A DNA stretch of 64,000 nt from Nymphaea colorata (GCF_008831285.2 NC_045150.1:9374001-9438000); one strand, 5' to 3'. Shown: positions 50,201-64,000, counted from the first letter of the stretch. Numbers and translations are program-made. Notes: generated from the sequence alone by a model not told the origin.

Positions 50201-53084
50201 TGCTTCACCATCTTCATCTTGACTTCCAAATGCAACTCCATCATCAAAATCTGGTTGATTGTTTAAAGCCGAATCATCATTGCATGCCATTGATCCTGCC
50301 ATTCATGCAATTTACAACCCACATCATGCGTCAAAACAGAACCCCAACATGGAAGGAAAAGAAGTAAATATAAAGAACTAGAAATTAACTTTACATGCTA
50401 CAGAACGAATGTGAATCACAGAGCACCTGGTCATTACGTTTAGAAGAAAGATATTATTGGTAAAATCAATCACTTATTACTTAGTTCATTTTATTTTGAT
50501 GAGATCCAACACACGAGTTAATTTGGAAATTATCACGGACAACAATAGATTCATCGATTGGATTATTGGAGTTATTCTTTCATTGGCTCGGGTTGTACCC
50601 TTTTAGCTATAGGAATTCTTTCAGGGGTAGCATGACTAATGAGGCATGGGGATCTTATTGGAATTGGTATCCCAAAGAAACCTGCACATTTATTACTGGG
50701 ACCTGTATGCAATATATCTATATACAAGTGCAAATAAAAGTTTGTAAGGTGTAATGTCTGTTCAATCCTTGAAACAGTCAATCCTGCTATAGAAGAGGCT
50801 AACTCAACAAGACGAGTTAACCCTTCCTATGAACCAGCAATGACCAGGATTAATTCTGACAAAAAGGTACGATCTGGCCAAACTGAACATTATCTGGTAT
50901 GTACTATGATGTAATAGACACTTTGGCATGCATGGGGGACTACCGATGAATGCATACTATTGGCAAAAATATCATTCTCAGGACTTCTGCGACAAGGTTT
51001 TCCTCCATCAATCAGAAACTTTGTTTTTCTCAGAAAATCTCGAGAATTCAGAAAAATAGAAATACATCAAATAATTTAGAAGTTTATGAAATTATGAGTT
51101 TCTAGTATTCTTCTTACAAAAAAAATCACCGACAAAAACAAAATAGTTACTAATATGTCAAAGGAAACACCAAAAGTTCAAAATATAGTAAAAATATTCT
51201 TGTGGAAAAATGTGGAAAAGTATGATTTTCTCAAGTTGGTGAATATTTTCAAAAGATCGAGATTTTCATAACTTTTTTTCCAGGGTTTAACACTTTAATG
51301 TGATATTTGGAAGTACAACGATATGTGTTAGCACGCGTTATGCACATTATAAAGAGAGATATTTGTGTTTGAGCTGCGGAAACAGCAAACGAGCCAGCAG
51401 ACTATTATGGCTAAACATTTCTGGAACAGTTTCAGAAAGAGGGCTATGAGAAATCCAAATGAAGGGGCTGAATAAGGACAGGAACAAACGCAGCTGCATG
51501 CTTTTGATTAATAATATAGAACCAATTTAACACGATACTTTGATCAAATTCAGGCAATAAGATGTAAGTTTCCTTCCTTTTATTTCTTTGAACTTAATAA
51601 ATCAAGCCTATTCCAAAGCTATCAAGTCCAGTTGAGTCAATTCATGTACATATTTCTCTTAATATCTGTGCAGAAGAAAACACCAACTTTTTGTTATCTA
51701 AACTCACGATAAATGGTCCAGCTAGTCAAAATTCAGATACGAACGAATCGTCCTGGCAACCAGCATTCACTCATACTAAAAGGGATTCCACTAAGAACTG
51801 TAAGGTGGCACAAATATATCGTTTCTATTTTCTACTCACACTGAAAACTCCGTACTTAATTCCAGTCATAATCGAGAAATAACCTTTTCTGACATTTTAT
51901 GTCCATCACCAGGCAACTAAAAAATAAAAAAAATGTCAGAAAAGAAAGAAGATAAAAAAAAATAGACAACGCCCTTTCATCCTGCTACCAGCTTATAGTC
52001 AACTTTACTCCTGACACATTAGCTAGGGGCTACCTTCAAGCCACTCAAAGAATAAGATCCAATAAATGACACTTTTTTCATTAAAATAAAAATAATTAAA
52101 TAGGCTGAAAAACCGTGTAGAATGACCCAAAGAGATGGACAGTTGGATGGCGATCTAAAAATTCATCAATGAGCGAACCATGTCTATTCACCCAAAAAAA
52201 AATTACGTCCCAAGCTTTCTCCCGTAAAACGTATGGAGCAAAAAAGGAAGTTGGGCAGCGTTTTTTTCACAACAAGTTCATTTCGCCCAATATATTCCGC
52301 TTTGCTTCTTCGACCTCTACCGAAAAAGGGAAAAGCAAAACAAGGATAAAAGGGCGAAAGGAAGGTTAATTAAGTTGGTATCTTCTAGCCATCTTCATTA
52401 TTCTAAATAACTATAAATCTTAGGAAAAGAAACATATATATAGAACGCATGGACACTTGGTAAGGGACAGAAAATAAAGAAAAATTTTCAGGGATACAAA
52501 AGGAGAAAATTCTGCGGACCCAAAAACCGGAAACCAGTTGTAAGATATACCTTAATACATATTGAACTTCATAAAGAAACTCCTATCTACCAATATAATT
52601 CTGCTATTCACTCTAGGAAGCGAGATTCAAAGAAATTTTCACTCTTCATGTGCTCAATTTCGTTTGGCATTCCACAATTTCCCCGACCGATGCCCCCAAA
52701 AACAAGAACGGGAGAAGCCCTAAGCAGAAGATCGAACTCACGCCCTCACTACAAAGGCACTCGCACAACTCAACAGTGGTGAAGGCAAACCAATCGGAAC
52801 CGAATCCACAAAATCCAAGGAAAGGGAAACCCGACCGTACCTTTCTCGCGCTTGATCTCCTCGCGCCGCCGCTTTCGGTTCCTCGCCCATTCCGTGATGC
52901 TGAGGCAACCCTCCCCGTCCTCCTTGCTCTCCGGCGACCCGCCGACGATCTCCAGCCTGAGCACGCGATCCGAGAAGTTCGGGTCGTTAAACGCGAAAGC
53001 GAAGTCTTTATCCGCGGACCGAGCGCCGGCCGCTTCCGGCTCCATCAGCGCGCGAGGATCGAAAAGATCCACTCCCACCTTCAT
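47242..53084 (-). CDS. LRB/POB1-type BTB-BACK protein, copy B
   Basis: Six exons: 52841-53084, 50176-50295, 49457-49578, 49289-49352, 48158-48437 and 47242-48061, GT-AG and in phase, 549 residues. Exon lengths equal those of copy A except the third, which is 122 rather than 125 nt (one codon fewer in the KYSSWSNSM / NDSSWSM stretch). Domains are as in copy A: family N-terminus, basic [21 protein letters not shown] and a C-terminal domain that is almost unchanged. Divergence concentrates in the linker of exon 2 and in the introns. This pattern fits an older tandem duplication with both copies under selection. Role as in copy A: CUL3 substrate receptor, probably nuclear. Confidence 0.93.
50553..50740 (+). 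pseudogene. Plastid ccsA fragment in an intron (NUPT)
   Basis: The plus strand reads [10 protein letters not shown], then AIGILSG, then after a one-base loss [20 protein letters not shown], and so on to a YIYTSANK-like end. This is the C-terminal haem-handling region of plastid ccsA (ycf5; WNWDPKET in the family), where D is Y here. The piece is non-functional and lies in intron 1 of LRB-like gene B, antisense to it. Confidence 0.85.
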
Positions 53085-53121
53085 ATCCCCCAGTTCTTCC
53101 CCCCTCAGCCTCGAGGGCAGC

Positions 53122-53130
53122 CTAGTGCAT
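53122..53130 (-). promoter_or_regulatory. Two-codon upstream ORF of LRB-like gene B
   Basis: ATGCACTAG in the presumed leader, ending 37 nt before the main ATG at 53084, matches the position and form of ATGCTCTAG in copy A. Surrounding leader sequence (GGGGATAAGGGTTTTGC against GGGGATTAGGGTTTTGC) is also conserved. Confidence 0.6.
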
Positions 53131-53259
53131 CCAGAGGATCCCTCCTCCCTTCCTCTCTGCAAAACCCTTATCCCCGAGCGAAGCGCAAGGATCAGACAAA
53201 CTGCGGAAGCGTTCTGGATGACGGAAGCGCGGACACGGAAGCGACGGAAAATTCTGGAA

Positions 53260-55380
53260 CGATAGAGGCGTCCGACGGGGCTTATATTCGGGGAGGTTCC
53301 CTCCCCGGACGAAAATACCCCTGCATTCCCCAGCGTCGGTCGGACTTGCCTTCCCGGAAGAACCCAAACCCTTTTGACTCTGCTGCGATCAACGGCGGCG
53401 GTCGGACGAACAGCCGGTCAAACCTGTTGCCGTCGAACGTGAACCACCCGAAGAGCTGCGCGTCACGTGTTTAACACCAGTGGACCCATCAGTGACGAAG
53501 CCAAAGCCAAACCAAATTCAACCAATCAATTTTTCCTTTTTTTTTTTTTACGATTTGATTTAGTATTTTTGTTGTTTAGATGAGTTTTTAATTTTTTTTT
53601 TTTTTTGGGTAATTCACAACCAAATCATTTGAATCGGTGAATCTGTTCTGCTGTCATTTGATTTTTACGACATTGAGTTCACCAACTATATGTAGTGACC
53701 TCGATAACAAGTTTGATTTAACCTTTCAAATTGGAAAAGGTCAAGGTTAGTTGAGGTGACACTTTAAACATAATTTTATTATTTAAATAATGTTTAAGTT
53801 GTTTATAAAAACCCAATTCTTAAAAAAACAAAAAATTTAATGTGTTAGCCAATAGTTCATCGGCAACACCACCACCAAATTATTGTGTCTTGTCAACCTT
53901 TTAAAGGTTTGTTTTGCAGAGGAAACTGTAAGTAAATATTTTATGAATATGATTTAAAGATTAAAGTAAATTTACAAAACACTTTCAAAAGTGGTTTACA
54001 AATTTGTAAAACAATTACAAATCGTTTCATTTGCCAAACTAAATGGCACGTAATGACACAGTATAGAATTGTTTCATAAATATGTCATGAAGAATAAGGC
54101 AGTTTCAAAAATTAAAAAAAAAAGTTTTATGATTTATAAAATAAATTTACCACAGTATTACCTAACGATCAAATCATTCACATCAAATGCCTATCACCAA
54201 TAAAACCTCCGTCCTTTTTCCGCTATTTTTGCTGGTAGCGTAATGCAACGTATATCAATCAATAGGAGCCAATAGCCCAATGCAGCCTATCCTTTAATTG
54301 TTTTTGAAGCAAAGATTTATGTCTAGACCGGACAGCTATTTGCGATGAATCTTGCTATTTTTTAATTGTAATTAAAATAAATTAGTTAGTATTTACTTTA
54401 TGAAATACAAAAATAAGGAAAAAGTTGATTTCTTCTTATCGATCCGTAAAATGATCTGAATTACGAGGACCAACTTCATTATATGGAAAAGTTGGTTACT
54501 GTGAATGAGAAAAATAGTATTCTTAAATCCAACAAGAAAAAAAAAAAAAAACTGTTTCACTTTATCCATGTAAAATTTATTCAAGATAAACTTTCAATAC
54601 AGCTTCAAAATTTGTTGTTATTATTGCGTCTGTCCTATACATGGCAGTGAAATCGAAGAAGAAGGAAGGGGGTTGGAGTTTTTCCTTAATTTTTTTTATA
54701 AAAAATATATATTTCAGACTTTTAACTTTTTTTCATATTTTTCTTTATGCTCCTAATTTTTTTTTTATTTAAACATAGCTATTTTAGTCATTACACACGT
54801 CTGTACATAGAGGTGTGCACATAGCCTGCTTTGACTTGAGTTGTCCAAATGATAGTGCTAGAAATTTGAGCACTAACACGAAAGATCTTGGATTTTAGGA
54901 GCACCAATATATAATAAACTAAGCTATACGGAGGAATCAATACTTAAATAAAATAAATTATGTCGGTCAGTGGGGGCAACTGCCCACACCAAGTTTCAGC
55001 ATTGATCGTCGGTAGAGGATCCGGTAGGATGTGCACACACATAAAGATCATCCGTTGATCTACCAAGGTTAGGCCCACTTTCAGAAATGGTTAACCTTCT
55101 TAGGCCCAGGTGGGTTCCAGAAATTTAACCCACTGGTCCACCCCATTCTGACTGACAGAGGCGGTGCTTATTATTTAAGTCCGAGCTTTCGATAATTTGA
55201 AAAGCATCACGAACGGCAGCGGACCACAAATCTTCGGGTCTTCGCCCAGTCGAGGATATCTTAACCACAAAGCAAGAGCCGCTCCAAGCCCCAACAATGT
55301 TTAATCCAAAACAAGGAAGCACCAACTTGCATGACTCGCTCTAATAGTATCATTTAGTTCTTTATAAGGTAATGGAAGTA
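53260..55380. other. AT-rich intergenic sequence
   Basis: Promoter side of LRB-like gene B, then long T- and A-runs. No supported gene. Confidence 0.5.
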
Positions 55381-55396
55381 TCTCTTTCACTTTGAC

Positions 55397-55727
<331 letters not shown>

Positions 55728-55739
55728 GTGCGGAGAAAT

Positions 55740-58700
55740 GGTACCTTTTTTTTGTTGCTGGTGAGAGAGAGAACATGAAGGAGACTGAATGGAGGTGCTT
55801 TATGTAAATGGGAGGATGGCTTTTATAGACGACCAGGAAAGAAAGGGGAAAACACAGAAAGATGAAGTCCTTCTTCGATAAGTAAGCACTTGCCAAATAG
55901 GAGAGAATTACGTATGTACTTAGCCGTTTGAACATGTCCTGGAATTTGCTTAATTGTTTATCGCTTGAGAAACAGCGAGCTAAACTTAGCGTGGAGGAGA
56001 TCACTTTTCTCCTTTTTCTTTTGTCAACTTCCTTATGAGATGGAGGTTCACGGCTTAAATAACTTCAGCCGATATCTTGTGTAGGGTCTAGAGCTTGTCT
56101 AATTGAATTGATACACCGACTCCGTGACGTAGCTCAAGATGTGGAACTATTGGCTTATTTAAGGCATTTAAGTTGAACGACAACGAACACTTCCTGTCCC
56201 TTTTCGCTTTTCTTTCACTCATTTAAAGTGGACTTGAACTTTGAAGTTGCTTGATTGTTGACGTCTTGCTGCTGGCATCGCGGGAAGAAGAGGAAGAACG
56301 TCCTTTTGAATCAAACGCGGACGCGAAGAACGAACGAACTTTTCATACAAAATGGATTCACGGGATGCTGCATGTGTGCCGATGATTAGAATTGAGATTG
56401 GCAAACGGGAGCAAATCACGGCCTGCCAGTTGAGCAAGGTTATGATTTAAATCTCATCCACGTCTCTTCTTCGGTGCTTAGAAAGATTTTTTCACTCTCT
56501 CTTTCTCCGACCCGCTTTCCCTTGCCCAACTCCTCCTCTCTTCGCTCCAGCTCTTATGTCCCCCAAAACTGGCGGCTGCCGGCGCCGGGAAATGACACCG
56601 GCAGCCTCCTCCCTCCCTTCCCCAACTTCTTCTTTCCCTACCTTATTCTTCTTAAGATGGGTAGACCATCCAGTCATATACATAGATGGTTGAAAGTTAT
56701 CTAACCATCTAATCAGGTCATCCATCTAAAAAACATAAATAGTTAAGTGAAAAGTGCACTACGTAATACTATATGATAAAAATGCAAATCACTTTTCTTT
56801 CCTATTTTTTCTCTTAATTGCCTACTATGTTAAAACGAATGTCTTTAATTAGATGGTTGTGTGATTATAAAAAAATCAGAGTCACCATTATATATATATA
56901 TATATACCCCCCGATGGATTGTGATTGAATTTTTTTCAAAAGATTCTACTCCGTGCTATACGAACTTCGTTTTTGATCGTGTAATTGAATTTTTCTTATT
57001 CGTTAAATAGATCGGCCTTCTGAAAATCACTCGTACCGAGTACGCCCATGTGGACTTGGTCAGACCAACCTTTTGCAAACTTCTCTTACTTTTATCAAGC
57101 AAAGTTAGGCTTGTTTGTGGATCTCTCGTTTTCCTTTGACTTTCTTGGACCCGAAGGTCTTAGATCAATTGGGTACAAGACATTCTCGAGTCGATTTGGC
57201 GTAAAGGTATTGGAAACCAAAGTTGGTCGTTGACCCTTACTTAAAAGGAAAATTGACCCAAAGTATTCAAATATTGATAAGCAGTATTATGTTTGTAAAC
57301 GGCTACCATTATTGAATAGAATTGTTATTGTGTCGTCTTCTCTGGCATCCTCTACTCCATTCAAACCAACTCTCAACGTTTCCGTGTAATCTATGCGAGA
57401 CATGGGCCAGTGGTACACGTTAGAACCAATAACCAGCATCAGCATTTGGCAACTTATGGCATCATACTACTCACGCAGGTCAAGTACCAGCTGCCTAAGC
57501 ATTTCAGGAAAACTTTGAATAGAGAAAGTGGAGCCTTAACATCATTTTTCTAAATCAGTATCACCCCCTTCCTTAAGCCGCCGGTCCAACTCGACGTGAG
57601 CCTGATGTATTTCAGTTAGCATGGCGCTCGTACCTGATTGGCACAGAGGCATAGTACTCACAGGAATAAACCTAATGTCAGTGTCAATTTCACCATTTAT
57701 GGCAGCATCAACCAAATTGCTCCTTACATTGTGAGTACGTATATATCAAGAACATAGTCACAAATAACGTTTTAGAGTTTTAAATGGCGAGGTTTCTTTC
57801 GAGTATAATACGACAAACTTCATACAAAAGAAACCATACACGTTGTGCCATTGTCTCAAAAAGTCTTCGCATTGGTTTGACCTTGTGGCTAAGAATGCAC
57901 ATTGCAAGCACAACGCTTTGACATGTTCTTCAGCTGAACATTTCAACGCCTTTGGCCCCCAAAAAAAAAAAACGTAACGAACGGACCATGGAAAATGCAT
58001 CTTAACTAACTCAGCAGTTTGGCAGATGAGGATGTTATTACATTGACCATCACAGCCAACCCACGTATAGGAGCAGGAGCAAAAAGAAGACCATAGATGG
58101 GAACAGGGAGCACAATGAAAGACCGTAGATGGGAACACTGAAGATACTTTTTTGCTTTATGAAGGTTTTATTTTGGGTGTAGAGACTTGGCTATTTAAAA
58201 GAAATTTTTATGTGAACAGGAACAGTATTTCATCATATCACTTTAAAGAAACGCCGAAGCTTTCACTCAACCCCTTGTCTCCCCTATGATATATAATCTG
58301 TTTTTGGTCCTTTGGGTGTCACACCGCCACGTTTCAACTTGCACATTAATGATTCACCTTTTACAACATAGATAATTGATGCTTGGAGATTCGAAATGAG
58401 AACTGGCTGCCTACCAGCGCTCGCCTGACCATTGTGCAACCTCTTCGGACGTCTAAATAAAGTTGCATGCAGAACTTTGTGGTTAGCTTATACATGCTTT
58501 GGCTTGTGCACAGACTCGGGGCCCATAAATTTTTCAAAATTGGATTTTAATATATTAAAAGACTTTCAATTACAAAGGCATTGTGTTTTGACTCTTTAAC
58601 GTGGATTTTAAATCCATGGTTGTTATACCATAGAGATATCTTGTCCTTGTTTAAACCATGGTTGTTATAGAGTCCATTTGGCAATAAGAACACTTTGTTA

Positions 58701-61700
58701 TTATTTCGATTGTTGAACAACCCTAGCTATATGAATTTTAGATTAGTTTTAGTTCTGAGATACGAAGCTATCAAACATAGCTTTATGATTAAATAGTAGA
58801 AGAGAAGAATTTAGATTTTGTACAGCATCCTAAAAAATGCTCCCCGCTTTTGGGATGTGACGGGTTTGGATTTGGGTTGGATACTTGTCTTAATAAAAGT
58901 TTGTGCAATAGAATATGAATTTTGGGCACACACTATTTTAAAAACCAAATTCAGATGAGACAACAAAAAATATAATGTGTATACGTACATGAGTTGCATT
59001 TTCATCAAATCCCAGACAAATATGAAACCTAGTTCTAGATATGAATCTGTTTAATAATTGAATTTAAATTTCTTTACCAAATACCGCTAAAAATGATATC
59101 AAACATAAAATGGTAATCATATAGATCTAATCTATTTACACTCAATCACTGACACTTTAAAGACTTTTTCCAGCCATTTAATTGGATGGATGAAGTTGGA
59201 GTGACGAAAAAGTATAAGATTTAAAAAAAAAATGATGGAAAACATAGATTGGATGCTATAAGGTGCACATATTGAAAGAAGATTCTAAACTTTTAAAATA
59301 TAAATTAAGTTGTACAGTGGACTATGAGCTGCAGCACGTTATAAGGTCTAATATAAAAGAAGATACTTACATAAATCTTTTGACCACGCCACCTTGTGGT
59401 TGGTTGATTTGACATTCGAAAAAATTGGCACCTAATGGTTGGCCCCAAGATCTGTCATTGATCTCTTGGAACGTGTTTGAATAATTGCTTCACACTTTGT
59501 TCCATAGATTTGACGTAAGATCCAAGATAAAATGCATAGTACAAATTTTCATTGTCCTTCAAACAAGGGTCTTAGTCAAATCTAATATGTGCAGCGGATT
59601 CTTATTTTACTTTTTTTAATTAGTAAATGGTTTGATTTAGGAGAAAAAAGAAAAGAAAAGGAGACTTAAAACCGTTTACGTCTTAAATTTTGAGGATTTT
59701 ATTTAAAAGTAGATGGTGGGTAATCAAACAGACACACACAAACCGTTAAAACTGAGTTTTCTCTTTCCATCCAAACAAGTTTTACAATCATTTTCTTTTC
59801 CTTATTTTCCTTCCTTTCTTTTCATTTTCATTTATTCATTCATTTTCTTTTCCTCTCAAACAGCGTTCTAAGGTTCAGAGCTATATAAAAATTTGGATAG
59901 AAAGTGATACACCTGTCAACTAAAGTGAGATTGAATAGCACAAAAATCCAACTCATGACAAGACTTCCACATTCTGCTTCCAGTTATACCAGTTGTTTAT
60001 TTTATTTCTTTAAACAAATGAAAAAATCTAAACTAGTTTGCATAGTTGGCTATCCTCGCATTTATATCAAATGAACGAATTTCGGTTACTGCATTTAATG
60101 AAGAATTCGTGGCTTTATATCTCACTTTCTGAAATGGTCGGCACTATTTGGACATCGGGTTAACCCGTCCTTTATTGCAAGATTGAAAAAAAAGGAACCG
60201 ATATCAAAATGCAAGTGTGTCTTCTGTATCTATCAGCCTTTTTCAACGGTTGAAAAGGACAGAGGGGCTTCTGAGCCTTTCCCATGGTGCAAGACATTCT
60301 CATAAGCCATGATAAGTCGGGTTTAGTTTGAAATTTTTGTTTCTAATTAACATGAGGTTAAAAAAAAAAATTATTAGCCAAAAAAGTCATCCCTCGATAT
60401 TCTTTTTATTAATATTCGATTGGCTTCTGATATATACAACATTTTTTAGACCTAAAAAATGAAAATTCCTGTTGAAGCATTGACCTTCCATGCTAATGAA
60501 ACCGGAAAGTTAGGCATTTAAGGTGATTGATGCGTTTTCCTCACATTTACATCAACTACGTGTATGAATTTGCCACATTCATATATTTAAGGACATAAGG
60601 GTGCCCCAAGCAAACAGCTTGTTCCGTCTGCCTCAAACACATCTTCTTACTTATCTCACATGGGAAACCATTTCCCTTTTATTTTCTTCAACATGCTTCA
60701 GACTTTCTCCACCAAACCATTAGAGTGTGACTTTATGAACAGGAGGAAACAATTTTCCTCATTTATGGAAGATACCCAATGATCCAAACTGCATTTAAGA
60801 GCCTTCTAATGGATACTGGATACATTAATCCGGCCGAATTCGGTGGATGCTGGAGAGATCTCGTAGAGTCTTGACTTTGTGCTGTGTTCATATCAATGTG
60901 ATAACAGAGATGCACCCTTCAATTTAAGGCTTACAATTACCATGCAAAATAATATTGTCCACAAGAATAAAATTATGAATATGCTTCGACCAACTATACT
61001 ATACACCTTCCAATAACAATACAAATAGTAAGGAATTCCTTGTCTAACCATAGTTGGTATTGGTATGGTTATGACCGAGTCGTAAAACTAAGGATGTAAA
61101 TGATTTGGATCTACAAATTTTTACTATATTGAAAGTGGTCAGATTCAACAAAATTGAGATACCAAATATCAAATTCAAGCAAAATATGCAAAAACATATA
61201 AACGAAGAAAAATAAAACATAATAAAATATTTAGAAAAAGGTAGGCAATGACACGTGGCAGTATCGGTAAGTCGCTTTCGCTTTGAGGCAGGCGGTTGTG
61301 GTTGCAGCCTTGTGGATCCCGTTAGCAAATGTAATTTCTCCTGTTTTTGAGGCCAATTGATTTGCCGTCTGCCGAAAGAGAGGCTAAACTTGGCATTCGA
61401 TTGGGAAAAGACTGGTGCTCCACTGGAAACGCTTGGTGGGCGGCACCGCCACGCTCCAACGGCTACCGCTTTCCAGAGTCGTCCACCAAAACACATCAAA
61501 CCTCGCTGTTGACGTCGATCACGATTTTGGATCTGTCTAACTGAGTCTGGTTAGAAAGTTTCGGATACGGTTATTATTCGGATTTGGATCCGGTACCCAG
61601 TCTCATAACCATATTTGAACCTAAGATCGACATCTGATAAAGGGATGACTTGGGTACGTATGAGAAATAAGATCTGGATGACTTTAGATCCAAATCTGAA

Positions 61701-64000
61701 TACATAAAATCTGATTGAAGTGGATTTGGCGAAGGCCGAATCCTAACCATTTGCTGCGTGAAGGTGGGGAGAATCAAGAATGGTTGTTGAAGGGGAAACG
61801 GACATTTTCTAGCGCATTTATCATGCTTCTATTTGGTGCTGAGAATTTTCTTTATCTTCCTCTTTAAGATCGTATTGCCTCCATCATGTTGAGGTCGAGT
61901 TGTATAAACGTAGAGCTCTCTTTGGATGTATCTCACAATATGAAACAAACAGTGCACAACTGGATCTCTTCCCCGTATATGTATATGCACGATTTGTTGT
62001 TTCTCATATTTCTTTTCTAATTTTCATTTGTTTTCGTTATCAGAGACAACAGAAGGTAATTGGCAGCAGAGACACTTTGTGAATGTTTCATAAATCGGTC
62101 CAAAAAATTGAGACAGATTAATCAAACATTAGTTATAGTAAGATGAACCTGCTTCCATCTTTGGGGCTGCTTCACGGGATACTTACCAAATGTCTTTACT
62201 GCCAAACAACCCTTCTGGGTTCGAATGTGTTAATGGTAAGGTTGAAAGGCAACCCTTTCTGAAGAGATTCAAGAAAGAATCCCAACGAAATAAATCAAAA
62301 TTAATGATTAAAGAAAAATAAAATCTTTTCGTAAAATTAGATTTAGTTTTCCTTGCTTATTGTTTGCCAAGATTAGAGGAACATTACCCATTTAAGCTCT
62401 TTCTATGCATTGTGTAATCAAGGCTCATGATGGTCTTTCATGGTGAAAAACTATGCATGTTTAATAAAAATAAGTTTTCATTGCTAGTTCTTATTTGTTC
62501 TGCTTCTTTTATATTTTCTCAACAGAACCGGAATGGCTGCCATGAATATTGGTGAATCAAATAGCAACGAGACTCAGATTACTTCTTGAGTAAGGGCAAC
62601 TTACCTCTGAGAAATATGATGTTGATTGTACCAATTATCCTAAGGCATAATAGATCTCACAAAGGGAAGATAAACTTTTGAGTGAATATCTTAGCACATT
62701 GAAAGGAATGCAGGATGAGCTCAACTCATATATCCTTAACGCTATTGATCATCCGAAAATCAAGAAGATTAAAGAGAAAGAAAGAAAGGATTTTCCTGGT
62801 GATTATAAAAATTAAATTTCTTCAAGCTATGGCCAAGAGGGGTTGTTGTGATATACACATCTCAATCTCTCTCTCTCTTAGTAAGACTAGTTCAAACCTT
62901 CGGATCTTAGAACAAGCATCAGAAGTCACCTTATCTATGATCAGGATCCAAGGCAAGCAAGTGCAGTATAACTTTAACTACATCTTTAGTCATCTAAACA
63001 AAATTATACATGGGTTATTGTCACTGTGACCATATTATCGGCAATATAACGGCCATCGAATGCATATGAGATCTATATAAACTGATTAAGCATCGTTCAA
63101 CAAACTTAATTAATAATTGACGGTTCACAAAGTGCAACTTGTAAAGGAAATGACAATTTGTACTGTCTCAATCTCAGTTCACATCTTATATTGAAAATTG
63201 AGAAAACTGATGCGTATCGACAATGCGCATCAGCTCGTACAGCTTGATTAGTAATTAAATCCAGCTTGATTTGTCAGACAATTTAAAATCAAACCAATAA
63301 TCAAACACATGCCATCTATTTACATCCTCATCTTCAATTCTTTCAAGCAGCACTAGCAACATTTATTTAAGACTTTTTCTGAATCTTTACCACAAAAATC
63401 TCAGGAAAAATAACTTGTCTAAGTGAACAAACTAAAAACAGTTGAACTTCTTCGCATGCTAATAGCTTTCCTCTGAAGTTTTTTATTAACTAGAATACAA
63501 TAGATTTAGCGGATAGGAAAGAAGCAACTTCTACCTCTTTTATATTGAAGCTTCAAACGTCGAGGCACGAAAGGACATATTTTTCGGGTTTTTTTAGGAT
63601 AATTGAAGATGTTGTCCCATTGTCCTCGATCCTTCTGCCGCGGCTAGTGCTACACATGCAAGTACGGAATCCTGCGGGTCGGATTTATTAACCGAATCCG
63701 TGAAGAACAGAGGGTCCAATGCTTCACCAGAATCAGACAGAGCTTGCAGTTTGCAACTGAATCCAGTTCCAATCCAAACTCACTCCAAAATCCAAAAAGA
63801 TTCAGAATCCAAATTTACGCTAATATGCATCTTAAGTCAGCCAGTTCCATGGACCATACAAAAAAACAAGCACACGAGTCCAAAATTGAGTAAATTAGAT
63901 CCAAATCTGAATCATTGACAAACGTTAGGAACAAAAAAAAATGTTAATGACAGCCGTGTAGAATGAGACCTCACCGAAATGATGCACAACTCAAAGAAGG
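55740..64000. other. AT-rich intergenic sequence without supported genes
   Basis: No splice-consistent coding block, RNA gene or clear element was recognised. Weak features only: a short (TA)n near 56890-56906; a stretch at 61550-61760 with repeated GGATTTGGATCC-like words resembling dispersed repeats elsewhere in the window; and CTCTCTCTCT near 62868-62878. Confidence 0.5.

Noticed and set aside
57758-58138. 126-codon minus-strand ORF with several cysteines (CSYTWVGCDGQC)
   Set aside because: Superficially like a leucine-rich-repeat N-terminus, but no further repeats or kinase sequence follow; left unannotated.
61044-61499. 151-codon minus-strand ORF
   Set aside because: No recognisable family, no splice context, and hydrophobic AT-rich tail; likely chance.
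62523-63030. Possible copia gag-like remnant
   Set aside because: Only vague resemblance with many stops; no motif such as a zinc knuckle could be pointed to.

Overview
This window is nuclear DNA from a flowering plant. The evidence is GT-AG spliced genes with long AT-rich introns, plant-only gene families, a plant-type initiator tRNA-Met, small hAT-like elements with 8-bp target duplications, a decayed copia element and a piece of plastid DNA. I cannot fix the species. No bacterial or viral gene system is visible.

The left third (1-21.4 kb) is a graveyard of the gene for the large subunit of ribonucleoside-diphosphate reductase (RNR1), all on the minus strand. Copy A (814-5162) keeps 15 exons but has lost its start and its last exons and carries a frameshifting deletion. 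Copy B (17355-19846) has three nonsense codons, a frameshift and a large internal deletion. Copy C (20656-21214) has intact exons 1-3 and then stops. Copy D (15968-16182) is exon 1 only, with a frameshift. A lone C-terminal exon lies at 11.1 kb. Between it and copy D, a tandem array of about eight ~600-bp units (11620-15967) is built from RNR1 exon 2, intron 1 and the 3' half of exon 1, fused to a GGGCCC/AT-rich repeat. Two related hAT-like elements (6947-7490, 16427-17267) flank this zone.

The middle (21.4-39.5 kb) begins with a dimeric higher-order minisatellite (21400-22940). A broken glucose-6-phosphate 1-epimerase locus follows, with a U-box receptor-like kinase fragment and a hAT-like element inside it. 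Next come an initiator tRNA-Met-like gene, a two-exon gene for a probable plastid DUF3143 protein (minus strand), and a three-exon gene for a Treslin/TICRR-like replication-initiation protein (plus strand). A decayed copia retrotransposon lies further on (36.3-38.05 kb).

The right part (39.5-53.3 kb) holds two tandem, same-strand, apparently intact six-exon LRB/POB1-type BTB-BACK genes (550 and 549 residues). Their coding exons match in length except for one codon. Each has a two-codon upstream ORF exactly 37 nt before the main start. A hAT-like element sits in an intron of the first, and a plastid ccsA fragment sits in an intron of the second. From 53.3 kb to the end I see only AT-rich intergenic sequence with microsatellites.

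The genes judged intact (DUF3143, Treslin-like, two LRB-like) are housekeeping or regulatory and show no shared pathway. All exon coordinates come from reading splice sites and family similarity by eye; no alignment was run.
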